Shown here: in pieces, positions 8,126-17,197 of the stretch | Layout: the number at the start of each line of letters is the position of its first letter | Numbering within the stretch: position 1 is the stretch's first letter | Assembly (NCBI GenBank): GCA_020723325.1 | Contig: DYJD01000017.1 | Location: 62,001-126,000, forward strand | Origin: Desulfosudis oleivorans | GTDB lineage: Bacteria > Desulfobacterota > Desulfobacteria > Desulfobacterales > SURF-7 | Length of the DNA stretch: 64,000 nt | Direction of reading: 5' to 3' | The notes under the pieces: model-generated | Seen by the model: the letters and a program-made list of their open reading frames with translations, nothing else | Database searches by the model: none | Told to the model about the DNA's origin: nothing | Made by a program: the position numbers and the translations under genes

Positions 8126-10039
8126 TTACGGTTTTGGTTTTCTTGCCCCTGCATAGCCCATCTGCTGCAGAGCTGTTTCGATTTCCGTTAAAATTTCCGG
8201 ATCATCGATGGTTGCCGGTATTTTATACTCCTCATTGTCCGCGATTTTGCGGATGGTGCCACGCAGGATTTTACCGGACCTGGTCTTGGGCAGACGTTTG
8301 ACCGTGGTGGCCAGCTTGAAAGCCGCCACCGGCCCGATGCGTTCCCGGACCATTTGAACAACTTCTTTTTCAATTTCGGATGGATCCCGCTTCACACCGG
8401 CCTTCAGCACCAAGAAGCCGATAGGCACCTGGCCCTTGAGACTGTCCTCCACCCCAAGCACCGCGCATTCGGCCACATCCGGATGATCGGACAAGACTTC
8501 TTCCATGCCGCCGGTGGATAGGCGATGTCCGGCCACATTGATGATGTCGTCCGTACGCGACATGACGAAAATATAGCCGTCTTCATCAATGAACCCGGCA
8601 TCGGCGGTTTTATAGTAACCGTGGAAATCCTCCAGATAGGAGCGCATGAAGCCCGCATCGTTTTTCCAAAGGGTGGGCAGGGTGCCCGGCGGCAGGGGTA
8701 ATTTAACGGATAAGGCACCGATCTCCCCGGGTTTGACTTCCTTGTTTTTTGAATCCAGCACCTTTACCACCCAACCCGGGGCCGCCTTGGTGGGCGAACC
8801 TTGCTTGACCGGCAGTTTCTGAATGCCCAGGCAATTGGCGGCAATGGCCCAACCGGTTTCCGTCTGCCACCAATGGTCGATGACCGGCACGTTCAACTTC
8901 CTTTCCGCCCAGTGCAGGGTATCCGGGTCCGTGCGCTCCCCGGCCAGAAACAGGGCCTCGAAACAGGAAAGATCGTACTTCCCCATGAGCTTGCCGTCCG
9001 GGTCCTCCCGTTTGATGGCCCGAAAGGCCGTGGGGGCGGTAAACAGGGTCTTGACGCGGTGTTCGGAGATCACCCGCCAGAAAACGCCGGCGTCCGGCGT
9101 GCCCACGGGCTTGCCCTCAAAAAGGATGGTGGTGCAGCCCTTGAGAAGGGGCCCATAAACGATATAGGAATGCCCCACCACCCAGCCCACATCCGAGGCG
9201 GCCCAATACACTTCTCCCGGATTCATGTTGTAGATGGCCTGCATGGACCATTTGAGGGCCACCATGTGTCCGCCGTTGTCCCGCACCACCCCTTTGGGTA
9301 CCCCGGTGGTGCCGGAGGTATACAGAATATAAAGGGGATCCGTGGCAGCCACCGGAACACAGTCTTGGGGCTTGGCTGTGGCCATCTCCGTCCGCCAATC
9401 AAAATCAATCCCCGGTTTCAGGTCAGCGGCAATTTCAGGTCTTTGAAAAATGATGCGGCATTCCGGCTTGGCTGCAGCCATGTCCACCGCCTGATCCAGA
9501 AGGGGTTTGTAAGGTATGACCTTGCCGGCTTCAATGCCGCAGGAAGCGGACACGATCACCTTGGGGGCCGCATCGTTGATGCGCGTGGCCAGTTCCTTGG
9601 GTGCAAAGCCGCCAAAAACTACCGAATGCACGGCCCCCAGACGGGCACAGGCCAGCATGGCCACCACCGCCTCCGGAATCATGGGCATGTACAGCAATAC
9701 CCGGTCGCCTTTTTGAACCCCTTTGGCAACCAGCACCCCGGCGAATATAGCGGTTTCATCCCGGAGTTGACTGTAGGTGTACTTTTTAATGGTGCGGGTT
9801 ACAGGACTGTCGTATATCAGGGCCACTTGATTGCCCCGGCCGTTTTCAATATGAAAGTCCAGGGCATTGTAGCAGGTATTGACTACTCCGCCGGTGAACC
9901 AGCGGTAAAAGGGCGTATTGGCATCATCCAACACCTTGTCCCATTTCTTATACCAATGGCAGTCTTCTGCTGCGGCCCCCCAGAAGGCGGTAGGATTCTG
10001 GATGGATTTTTGATAATGGGCTTCGTAGCTGCTTTCCAT
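8126..10039 (-). CDS. prpE: Propionyl-CoA synthetase-like AMP-forming ligase
   Basis: A 637-residue adenylate-forming acyl-CoA synthetase of the ACS/ACSS3/PrpE group. It contains the P-loop-like YTSGTTGVPKG, the WWQTETGW motif, the hinge TADAGFIDEDGYIF region and the C-terminal TRSGKILRG with the catalytic and acetylatable lysine. Overall features such as GGVVNTCYNALD and GYKTADAGF-type wording are closer to propionate-CoA ligases than to Acs. It should make propionyl-CoA (possibly also butyryl- or acetyl-CoA) with ATP to AMP. AGGAGG precedes the ATG at 10039, ten bases after the acs stop. Substrate preference is inferred from resemblance, so the symbol is tentative. Confidence 0.82.
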   Translation of the reverse strand: MESSYEAHYQKSIQNPTAFWGAAAEDCHWYKKWDKVLDDANTPFYRWFTGGVVNTCYNALDFHIENGRGNQVALIYDSPVTRTIKKYTYSQLRDETAIFAGVLVAKGVQKGDRVLLYMPMIPEAVVAMLACARLGAVHSVVFGGFAPKELATRINDAAPKVIVSASCGIEAGKVIPYKPLLDQAVDMAAAKPECRIIFQRPEIAADLKPGIDFDWRTEMATAKPQDCVPVAATDPLYILYTSGTTGVPKGVVRDNGGHMVALKWSMQAIYNMNPGEVYWAASDVGWVVGHSYIVYGPLLKGCTTILFEGKPVGTPDAGVFWRVISEHRVKTLFTAPTAFRAIKREDPDGKLMGKYDLSCFEALFLAGERTDPDTLHWAERKLNVPVIDHWWQTETGWAIAANCLGIQKLPVKQGSPTKAAPGWVVKVLDSKNKEVKPGEIGALSVKLPLPPGTLPTLWKNDAGFMRSYLEDFHGYYKTADAGFIDEDGYIFVMSRTDDIINVAGHRLSTGGMEEVLSDHPDVAECAVLGVEDSLKGQVPIGFLVLKAGVKRDPSEIEKEVVQMVRERIGPVAAFKLATTVKRLPKTRSGKILRGTIRKIADNEEYKIPATIDDPEILTEIETALQQMGYAGARKPKP

Positions 10040-10049
10040 GACCTGCCTC

Positions 10050-12083
10050 CTATTTCTGCACCATCTCCTGGATCTCCTCCACAATGGCTGGATTGGCCAG
10101 GGTGGTCACATCCCCCACATCGCGTTTATTGGAAATGGCTGCCAGCACCCGCCGCATGATCTTGCCGGAACGGGTCTTGGGCATGTCTTTTACGATCCAG
10201 ACCTTGCGCGGTTTGGCAATTTTTCCGATTTCATTGCAGACCGCGTCGGATATGCGCTTGGCGAGTTCATCACTGGCGTCAATGCCGGGCTTCAAGGCAA
10301 TATACAAATCCGGTTCCTTGCCTTTGATTTCATGGGCCACCGGCACCACAGCGGCCTCGGCCACCTCCGGCACCACCAGGGAGGCGGATTCGATTTCCTT
10401 GGTGCCCAGGCGATGGCCGGAAACATTGATCACATCGTCGATGCGCCCCAGGATGCGGTAATAGCCGTCCTGGGATTGGACGGCGGCGTCGCCGGTCAGA
10501 TACGGCCAGTCGCGCCAGTCCTTGCTGTTCGGATTCTTGCAATACCGGGCATAGTAGTTGCTGACAAAACGGTTTCGATCCCCCCAGATGGTCTGAAAAG
10601 CCCCGGGCCAGGGGTTCTGGATGCAGATATTGCCGGCCTTGCCGGCACCGGCCTCGATTACATTGCCTTCTTCGTCGTAGATGATGGGATGGATGCCGGG
10701 CATGGCCGGTCCGGCGCTGCCGGGTTTCATGGGGGTTAGGGCCGGCAGGGTGCTGCACAAAAAGCCGCCGGTTTCCGTCTGCCACCAGGTATCCACGATG
10801 ATGGCTTTGCCCTTGCCGACCTCTTTATGGTACCATTTCCATACTTCCGGCTCAATGGGCTCGCCCACCGTGGTCATGTGCTTGAACTGGTAATCGTATT
10901 TGGCCGGCTCATTGGGGCCGATTTTGCGCAGGGCGCGGATGGCGGTGGGGGCGGTATGGAAAATATTGACACCCAGATCCCGGGCAATCCGCCAGGGCCG
11001 GCCCGCGTCCGGATAATTGGGAATGCCTTCGTAGATAACCGTGGAAGCACAAAGGGATAATGGCCCGTAAACAATATAGGAATGGCCGGTGATCCAGCCG
11101 ATATCGGCCATGCACCAATAAACATCTTCCGGATGAATGTCCTGGACATATTTGGACGTGCCGGCCACATAGGCCAGGTAACCGCCGGTGCTGTGCTGGC
11201 AGCCCTTGGGCTTGCCGGTGGTGCCGCTGGTATACATCAAAAAGAGGGGGGCTTCCGCCGGCATGGAAACCGGTTTCACGCGCTTGCCGTAATAATTCTT
11301 CAGGAGTTCGTTGACGAAAAAGTCACGGCCTGGCACCATGGGCGTGGGGCTGGAGGACTTGCCCGGATAGCGCTGCCAGACCAGGACCTTATTAACAGTC
11401 TGGCCGTCTTCCTTGGCCAATTTCACGGCGATATCGGCATTCTGTTTGTGATCCAGCAGGGTACCGCCGCGGTAGTAGGCATCCATGGTGATCAGGACGT
11501 TGCTCTGGGAATCCACGATGCGGTCGGCGCAGGCCCGGCCGCTGAAACCGCCGAAAACCTCCGAATGAATGATCCCCAGCCGGGCGCAGGCCAGCATAGT
11601 GATAGGCAGCTCTGCGGACATGGGCATGTGCAGGGTGACCCGGTCTCCGGTTTTCAATCCGGCGAAATCGCGCAATACCGCGGCAAACTCATTCACACGC
11701 ACCCATAATTCCTGGTAGGTGATGTGATCCACCCGTTCATGTTCCAGCTCCGGCACAAAATGGATGGCGGTTTTGTTGCGGTTTTTGGCCAGGTGGCGGT
11801 CAATGCAGTTGTAGCTTGCATTGATCCGGCCGCCCACAAACCACTTCCAGCAGGGTGCGTCGCTGGTGTCCAGGATCGTATGCCAATATTCGTCCCAGTC
11901 CAGCAGATCCGCGTATTCTTTGAAGCAATTGGGGAAATTATCCAGACTGAAACGTTGATAAATCGTCTCATCCGTCATATTGGCTTGGGCAATGAATTGG
12001 GCGGAGGGATAATAATAGTCCTCCTCCTGCCAGTGAACCGCGATTTCGGCTTCCGAAGTTTGCACAAGTTCTTTTTCCGACAT
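10050..12083 (-). CDS. acs: Acetyl-CoA synthetase
   Basis: A 677-residue AMP-forming acetate-CoA ligase, the usual length for Acs. Motifs include YTSGTTGKPKG, IVDTWWQTETGG, the GRIDDVINVSGHRLGT segment joining the two domains, and TRSGKIMRR carrying the lysine that is often controlled by acetylation. It activates acetate to acetyl-CoA and heads an apparent operon with the propionate ligase, DUF485 and actP. The ATG at 12083 has AAGGAGG upstream. A 730-base leader region precedes it, so regulation at the promoter is likely, but no specific regulator gene is adjacent. Confidence 0.95.
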   Translation of the reverse strand: MSEKELVQTSEAEIAVHWQEEDYYYPSAQFIAQANMTDETIYQRFSLDNFPNCFKEYADLLDWDEYWHTILDTSDAPCWKWFVGGRINASYNCIDRHLAKNRNKTAIHFVPELEHERVDHITYQELWVRVNEFAAVLRDFAGLKTGDRVTLHMPMSAELPITMLACARLGIIHSEVFGGFSGRACADRIVDSQSNVLITMDAYYRGGTLLDHKQNADIAVKLAKEDGQTVNKVLVWQRYPGKSSSPTPMVPGRDFFVNELLKNYYGKRVKPVSMPAEAPLFLMYTSGTTGKPKGCQHSTGGYLAYVAGTSKYVQDIHPEDVYWCMADIGWITGHSYIVYGPLSLCASTVIYEGIPNYPDAGRPWRIARDLGVNIFHTAPTAIRALRKIGPNEPAKYDYQFKHMTTVGEPIEPEVWKWYHKEVGKGKAIIVDTWWQTETGGFLCSTLPALTPMKPGSAGPAMPGIHPIIYDEEGNVIEAGAGKAGNICIQNPWPGAFQTIWGDRNRFVSNYYARYCKNPNSKDWRDWPYLTGDAAVQSQDGYYRILGRIDDVINVSGHRLGTKEIESASLVVPEVAEAAVVPVAHEIKGKEPDLYIALKPGIDASDELAKRISDAVCNEIGKIAKPRKVWIVKDMPKTRSGKIMRRVLAAISNKRDVGDVTTLANPAIVEEIQEMVQK

Positions 12084-12533
12084 AATACTCCTCCTTGTTT
12101 CAAAGTGTTGGGTGACGATACGGCAATGAACTTTTTGGGCAGCAGAAAATACTACCGTTGAATTTCTTCCTGTTTTCGGATGTCTTCAAAAGCCCTAAGC
12201 TCAATTAGAACCTCTGGTATCTACAAAACGAAATTTTTCGTTACACTACCAAAAGCGATACAATCCAAAACTTACAGCGGCGAGGGGTGATGATTGGAGT
12301 TGAGTTGCCGTCCAGCTTCTGTTTCAGGCTGAACTTATTTGCGCGTTATTGAGTTCCGACGTTGTCCGTGGCCTACGCATACATAATTTTGATCTGCCAT
12401 CTGAATCAAAAGCAAATTATGAATTCTATTCATTTTATATATATCTATATAATCTCTCATCTTTGTTTGTCAAGATAAATCCTATTCATTAAATAAATTG
12501 TTATTATTAAACCAGAAATTCTGATTTTAAACC
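12084..12533. other. acs upstream region
   Basis: This A+T-rich stretch must hold the acs promoter on the minus strand. The only clear symmetric site is a 16-bp palindrome at 12227-12242 (AACGAAA, TT, TTTCGTT), about 145 bases before the acs start; it could be an operator or chance in A+T-rich DNA. No ORF, RNA gene or convincing promoter hexamer pair is seen. Confidence 0.3.
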
Positions 12534-12757
12534 ATGATCATCGTTTCAGCCATAACCAATAAGATCCGAATGCCGAAATCCGAAATCCGAAACAAATTCA
12601 AAATTTCAATAACCTAATAACCAAAACAAAAAGCAGCAGTTCGATGGTCGAAGTGTTGGCCTATTTTGTTTTATTTGAATTTTAGTGATTCGAATTTGTT
12701 TCGGATTTCGATATTATAATTTCGGATTTTTCTGCCCGGCCGAAACAATAATCAAGG
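12534..12757. repeat. Dispersed palindromic repeat, copy A
   Basis: A 224-bp element bounded by inverted ends: ATGATCATCGTTTCAGCCAT at 12534-12553 and the matching GGCCGAAACAATAATCAAGG at 12738-12757. Inside lies a second inverted repeat built from CCGAAATCCGAAACAAATTC (about 12563-12605) and GAATTTGTTTCGGATTTCG (about 12691-12726). The same outer ends occur at 40606-40922 and 63737-63814, and the same inner core at 40726-40894. No ORF is present. It resembles a miniature non-autonomous mobile or REP-like element. It lies between the GT-C gene and acs. Confidence 0.7.
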
Positions 12758-12812
12758 CCGGAAGAAGACTTTTATGGGGGAAAGCAGCAGGGGAATACGG
12801 GGGCTAAACCCG

Positions 12813-14189
12813 TTATTCTTCTTCCCCGCGCATGGCTTTCACATTGTCGGGAGGCTCAATTAATTGATTGAAATTATCGGGCTGCTTCATTTTCAAAAAA
12901 ATCGACCAATAGGCCCGGGGTGACATGGAATCCCAATGCATGATCACCATTTGGTACTGCTTGGTCTGAAAAAGATTCAAGGCCATGAACATAAAGATGA
13001 GACAAAAAGAAACAACCTGAACAAGGGTTCTCCGATCCAGAATCCAATTCACAAAAACCGCAAACGGTATGGAAAGCACACTGTAGGATTCAATAAAAGC
13101 CCGCAGTCCGAACCCGCCGCCGTACCACCAGGACCACCAGGAAAGCACCACATAAATATTGAGTATGGTAAACAAAAGAATGGGGAGGAACAAGGTCTTC
13201 ATCCGGGTGTACATGAGCCCCAGGCCGAAGAGCGCAAGTCCCATCATGGGGGTATACAGGAGCCAGCCTTTGCGAAAACCGAACAAGCCCTTCAAAATAT
13301 GCGGCTTCAAGAAAAAAAAACGTTCGGTCCCATAGGAATAATACCAGAAGGAGCCGGAGATGAATTTCCAATACAACATCTGGGGAATCCAAACCACGAT
13401 GAAGGCGGCGGCCATTACGCCGATCAAATGAATCTCTTTCAAAAATAAAAGAATTCGCCCTTTCAGGGACGGCCGGTCATGAACCTCCCACAAGGCAAAT
13501 ACAATCAAGATCAAAATATTGGTCGGCCGGATCAGAACAATCAGGCCGGCCAATGATCCCAGCAGAATGGAGCGGATCAGGTCCCGGCGTTCATGCCATT
13601 TCATGCCCGTGTATAAGAAAATCGAAAAAAGCACAAAATTATACGAATGGGCCATGGTGGCTTCAGCAGTGGAATAGTTCAGCAAATTGGTCCCCACCGT
13701 CACGGCTAGCAAGGTAAGGGCTACAACCGGTTGCGGGAAATAGGCTTCCAGCAACCTTTTTAAAAAAAATAAACCCAGGGCCAGGTAGAAAAGGCAACTG
13801 AAAGCCAGGGCTGCCTTGTAAGGTATGGAAAAGCCGTCAGCCGCGTGCCCTGACATTTGGGCAAGCGGATGAGCGATCAAAAAAAACGGGGCATAGAGCC
13901 AGGCCAGCCCCATGGTGGTCTTTATAATATAGCGTCCTTGCTTGGTTTTCATCGGCCAGAATTTTTCGCGGAAAAAATCCGGATTCTTGTCTACAAAACC
14001 AAGTGAAAGATCATTGTAGATATATGTGGCGGGCAAATAAGCATAATAGGAAAGAACATCATAGGCGATGATTTTATACTTATCATTCCAATAAACATTT
14101 CGCAGGTCATAAGACAGGATCACTATCAGAATCACCAAACAGGCAATCCACGTTGAATTTAATTTCCTGAGAAACCGTGTCAACATCAT
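12813..14189 (-). CDS. Polytopic GT-C-like membrane glycosyltransferase candidate
   Basis: A 458-residue integral membrane protein with roughly ten to twelve hydrophobic helices. After the first helix, a short acidic loop (YDVLSYYAYLPATYIYND) resembles the first periplasmic loop of GT-C/PMT-type transferases, where an acidic residue is catalytic. Other notable parts are LNYSTAEATMAHSYNFVL and LSWWSWWYGGGFGLRAFIE. It lies five bases after the stop of a GT2 polyprenyl-phosphate-sugar synthase-like gene, which fits a lipid-linked sugar donor and a periplasmic transfer step. The acceptor is unknown, and it could also be a membrane protein of another role. Gene order gives GT2 first, then this gene. 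Confidence 0.6.
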   Translation of the reverse strand: MMLTRFLRKLNSTWIACLVILIVILSYDLRNVYWNDKYKIIAYDVLSYYAYLPATYIYNDLSLGFVDKNPDFFREKFWPMKTKQGRYIIKTTMGLAWLYAPFFLIAHPLAQMSGHAADGFSIPYKAALAFSCLFYLALGLFFLKRLLEAYFPQPVVALTLLAVTVGTNLLNYSTAEATMAHSYNFVLFSIFLYTGMKWHERRDLIRSILLGSLAGLIVLIRPTNILILIVFALWEVHDRPSLKGRILLFLKEIHLIGVMAAAFIVVWIPQMLYWKFISGSFWYYSYGTERFFFLKPHILKGLFGFRKGWLLYTPMMGLALFGLGLMYTRMKTLFLPILLFTILNIYVVLSWWSWWYGGGFGLRAFIESYSVLSIPFAVFVNWILDRRTLVQVVSFCLIFMFMALNLFQTKQYQMVIMHWDSMSPRAYWSIFLKMKQPDNFNQLIEPPDNVKAMRGEEE

Positions 14190-14194
14190 CCCAT

Positions 14195-14908
14195 TCAGTT
14201 CATACGCAGCAGACCGTATTTGATAATGGCCCAGAAAATGGTTACACCGTCGATGCTTTTAAGTTTCTTGCCTTGGGCGCCGTTTCTGGCAAAATAGTGC
14301 ACGGGAACTTCCGTTAAATTTTCTTTTTTTACTCGCAGGGCCTTGATGATCAGCTCGGTCTCAAAGGAAAAACGATCTTCCTTCAATTGGATTCTTTCAT
14401 ACAGGTTGCGATGGAATAATTTATAACCGCAGGCCATGTCGGTAATCTTGGATTGGGTTAAAATTGCAGCGATGTTGGTGAACAGCTTGTTGAAGAAATA
14501 GCGCCGGTACTGAAACCGGCGCCGGTCCATACCGTTCAAATATCTAGAGCCATTCACAAATTCAACATTGCGGGATTTCATGGCCCGCAGCATGACCGGA
14601 ATATCACAAGGGGCCAATTCCAGGTCAGCGTCCTGGATCAGAAAGACATCACCGCCGGCGGCCTGGATTCCGGTACGAACCGCGGCCCCTTTCCCCTTGT
14701 TGACTTCATGGTGCAACAATTTTATATAAGAGCGGTTTTTGATGAATTTGGCGACTTTTTCAAAGGATGCGTCCCGGGAACAGTCGTCAACTACGATAAT
14801 CTCGTAATTGTAAACAAAGTCGGGAAATTGTATTTTTGATAATTTGGAAAGGACTTCCAGAATATACCGTTCCTCATTATACAGAGGGATGATAATACTG
14901 AGTTTCAT
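14195..14908 (-). CDS. GT2 family glycosyltransferase, dolichyl-phosphate sugar synthase-like
   Basis: A 237-residue family 2 glycosyltransferase. It begins MKLSIIIPLYNEERYI and shows VVDDCSRDASFE, the nucleotide-binding DADLELAPCDIP, and the acceptor region YLNGMDRRRFQYRR and ITDMACGYKLFHR typical of polyprenyl-phosphate mannose/glucose synthases. It lacks C-terminal membrane helices, so it is probably peripheral. It should transfer a sugar from a nucleotide donor to a lipid phosphate, which the downstream GT-C-like protein could use. I placed the start at the ATG at 14908, where homology begins; no strong ribosome binding site is visible there and the frame is open further upstream. Confidence 0.85.
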   Translation of the reverse strand: MKLSIIIPLYNEERYILEVLSKLSKIQFPDFVYNYEIIVVDDCSRDASFEKVAKFIKNRSYIKLLHHEVNKGKGAAVRTGIQAAGGDVFLIQDADLELAPCDIPVMLRAMKSRNVEFVNGSRYLNGMDRRRFQYRRYFFNKLFTNIAAILTQSKITDMACGYKLFHRNLYERIQLKEDRFSFETELIIKALRVKKENLTEVPVHYFARNGAQGKKLKSIDGVTIFWAIIKYGLLRMN

Positions 14909-15114
14909 AATGGATAAACATGCTTCATCAATTGTTGTAAATTCAGACGGTTTTGCTTCAATACAAGGGCAAATTCCGTTTTTGGCGCGGGCTAATATCG
15001 CAGAACCCATCGGCCATGTCAATATTTACAATGATACTGTAATGATTTTACCGGCAATCGGCTTTATATATTTCTTAAATAGACAGCCTGGTTTTTCTAA
15101 AACAACCAAATGAA

Positions 15115-16314
15115 ATGATAAATTTTTTTTTATTTTTGGGTCTTGCCCTACTGACGGCTGTATCCGGTTCCGCTGCCTTTGCCGGAGACTTCAGGCCCTA
15201 TTCCCTTCATCCGCCGGCCGGCTTGAAACCGAATAATGTACCCCAATTCGTCACCATCGGTTTTGATGACAACGGCTATTCCGGAGCAACTGAATCCAAC
15301 GGCAAAGGGGGCATGAAATGGATATTGGATTTTTTCAGGGACCGAAAAAATCCCCCAGGCAAAAAAAATCCCGGAACCTATGATGCTCATCCCTGCCGCG
15401 TAAGCTTTTACATGACGGCTGCACTGGGTGATACAGCCGCATCAGAAAATAACATACTGGTAAAGAAAGCGTGGCGCCAAGCCTGGGAAGACGGGCATGA
15501 GATCGGCAATCATTCCTACAGCCATTCAAACACACTGCAACTAAATACTGATGAGGCTACCTGGATATCTGAAATGAACAAGTGCAATTCATTTCTAGCC
15601 AAGCCCTATCAACCTGATCCAGCCGATCCCGCTGCCGGGGGAATTGGCATCAATCCTGCTATTATTTTCGGTTTCAGAACTCCCTTTCTGACCTATACTT
15701 TTGAAACCTTCACAGCCGTTCAAAAACTGGGCTTCCTGTATGACAGCAGCATTGTGGAAGGCTGGCAGGACGATCAGAACGGGTCCAATTATTGCTGGCC
15801 CTATACATTGGACCAAGGCAGCCCGGGTGATTCCTGGAGCTGGGCCAAGCCGGCCAGGCATAGACCACGGCCAATCGGCCGCTATAATGGACTGTGGGAA
15901 TTCCCCTTGCATCCCCTGATCGTTCCTGCGGATGACAAATGTCGGGAATACGATTTTCCAGCCGGATTGCAGAAAAAAATTAAAACAAAAATATCCTGGT
16001 TTGATGAAGCCGACGGAAAAATACCCTGTTTTGATTACAATCTGTTTTATGAATACGGTTTAAATCGGAAAGAGGTGCTGGCCGTCCTGAAATATTCCTT
16101 TGATCTGCGCTATAACGGCAACCGGGCGCCGTTTCAACTGGGAGGGCATTCGGATATATATTCGAACAAATATCCCATTTCCGGCGCCGCCGATTATCTA
16201 GAACGCCAGTGGGTTATTGAGCAATTTGTTGATTATGTATTGGCCAAACCGGATACCCGCATTGTACCGGCCCGATACATCATCCAATGGTGCAGAAATC
16301 CGATTCCGTTATGA
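15115..16314 (+). CDS. Secreted polysaccharide deacetylase (NodB/CE4-like)
   Basis: A 399-residue protein with an N-terminal signal peptide (hydrophobic LFLGLALLTAVSG, cleavage near AFAG). The CE4-type motifs are recognisable: TIGFDDNG (catalytic Asp and metal-binding Asp), HEIGNHSYSH (two metal-binding His) and FRTPFLTYT. It therefore probably removes acetyl groups from a cell-surface or periplasmic polysaccharide. The middle and C-terminal parts (Trp- and Pro-rich, ending VPARYIIQWCRN) are longer than the minimal domain. It is transcribed away from the glycosyltransferase pair, and all three may act on one surface glycan. The start ATG at 15115 has only a weak ribosome binding site. Confidence 0.82.
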   Translation: MINFFLFLGLALLTAVSGSAAFAGDFRPYSLHPPAGLKPNNVPQFVTIGFDDNGYSGATESNGKGGMKWILDFFRDRKNPPGKKNPGTYDAHPCRVSFYMTAALGDTAASENNILVKKAWRQAWEDGHEIGNHSYSHSNTLQLNTDEATWISEMNKCNSFLAKPYQPDPADPAAGGIGINPAIIFGFRTPFLTYTFETFTAVQKLGFLYDSSIVEGWQDDQNGSNYCWPYTLDQGSPGDSWSWAKPARHRPRPIGRYNGLWEFPLHPLIVPADDKCREYDFPAGLQKKIKTKISWFDEADGKIPCFDYNLFYEYGLNRKEVLAVLKYSFDLRYNGNRAPFQLGGHSDIYSNKYPISGAADYLERQWVIEQFVDYVLAKPDTRIVPARYIIQWCRNPIPL

Positions 16315-16320
16315 TCGGAT

Positions 16321-16953
16321 TTATTCGTTTTTAATACCACGAAAGAAAATGTCCAAGGCGGTTTTCAATGTTTTTTTAAGATCTGTTTTTCGATCGATGA
16401 TTGCTTTTTTATTCTCCTCCAAGAGCACGATGCCTGAGAAAAAAGCCCAGATCAACTCCGCCAAGGTATTGGGTTTTTCCTTGATAAAGGCTTTGTTTTC
16501 AATGCCCTCTTCAAAGAGATCGGCAATGGCTTGAATGGCATTCTGGGATAGCACCTTGATTTCCGTGCGCAATTGCGGGGACAGGCTTTCAAAAATTTCG
16601 CTGGACTGAAAATGAAACATTTTTACAAACATCTGGGAATCGAATTCATATACGTCATAAATCGCTTCCTTTAACATTTCCAAACGTTTCTTTGGATCAA
16701 GGGCTTCCCTGGCCTTGACCTCATCCAGCCGGATGATCAAATACTGCAGAATCCGCAGGGAAAGCGATGCATACAGCTCATTCTTGTTTTTAAAATAGAG
16801 ATAAAGCGTCCCCGGACTCAATTCCGCTGCCCGGGCAATGTCCTCCATGGTGGCGCCATTAAAGCCCTTCTGGTGAAACACATTTTTGGCGGCTACCATG
16901 ATCTGCTGGCGCCTTCTCTCCCGTTCTCTGCCTTTTCTTTCCTGAATTCCCAT
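16321..16953 (-). CDS. TetR/AcrR family transcriptional regulator
   Basis: A 210-residue regulator with an N-terminal helix-turn-helix (ILMVAAKNVFHQKGF-like first helices, then MEDIARAAELSPGTLYLYFKNKNELYASL at about 30-60) and a helical ligand-binding C-terminal domain. I placed the start at MGIQERKGRERER (16953), the usual beginning in this subfamily; an ATG seven codons upstream is an alternative, and neither has a strong ribosome binding site. The gene is convergent with the deacetylase gene, with six bases between them. A good dyad operator lies at 18251-18274 before the efflux operon, making that operon a plausible target, although the zinc-ribbon gene lies between. Confidence 0.85.
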   Translation of the reverse strand: MGIQERKGRERERRRQQIMVAAKNVFHQKGFNGATMEDIARAAELSPGTLYLYFKNKNELYASLSLRILQYLIIRLDEVKAREALDPKKRLEMLKEAIYDVYEFDSQMFVKMFHFQSSEIFESLSPQLRTEIKVLSQNAIQAIADLFEEGIENKAFIKEKPNTLAELIWAFFSGIVLLEENKKAIIDRKTDLKKTLKTALDIFFRGIKNE

Positions 16954-17197
16954 AATAATATGAATCCCGTTCATTTTTCTTTCAAAATATGCTGAGCAGC
17001 GGGCCCTGTCAAGGAGAAATTCGGCTCTAAAAAATAGAGGCAAATCCATTGATTTATGATATAGTGCAAGCAAAACATTTCATCCGATTCACCCGCGATT
17101 TTTTTTTAAATCCAATATCAAAGCAATTTGCTGTCGGAAATACGGCCAATATTCGAGATCCTCAGTTTCAGCAACAATTCACAAAGGAGGGTTGCCA

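Noticed and set aside
8801-10159. A 452-codon open frame on the plus strand, antisense to the propionate ligase
   Set aside because: It lies wholly antisense to a well-supported gene, has no ribosome binding site, and its translation (rich in Gly, His, Pro) matches no protein. Long antisense frames are common in GC-rich genes.
10038-10739. A 233-codon plus-strand frame antisense to acs
   Set aside because: It overlaps acs completely and shows no domain, signal peptide or start signal.
12227-12242. 16-bp palindrome AACGAAA-TT-TTTCGTT as a firm acs operator
   Set aside because: It lies in A+T-rich DNA where such symmetry arises easily, is far from the start codon, and has no adjacent regulator. 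Kept only as a remark in the acs upstream entry.
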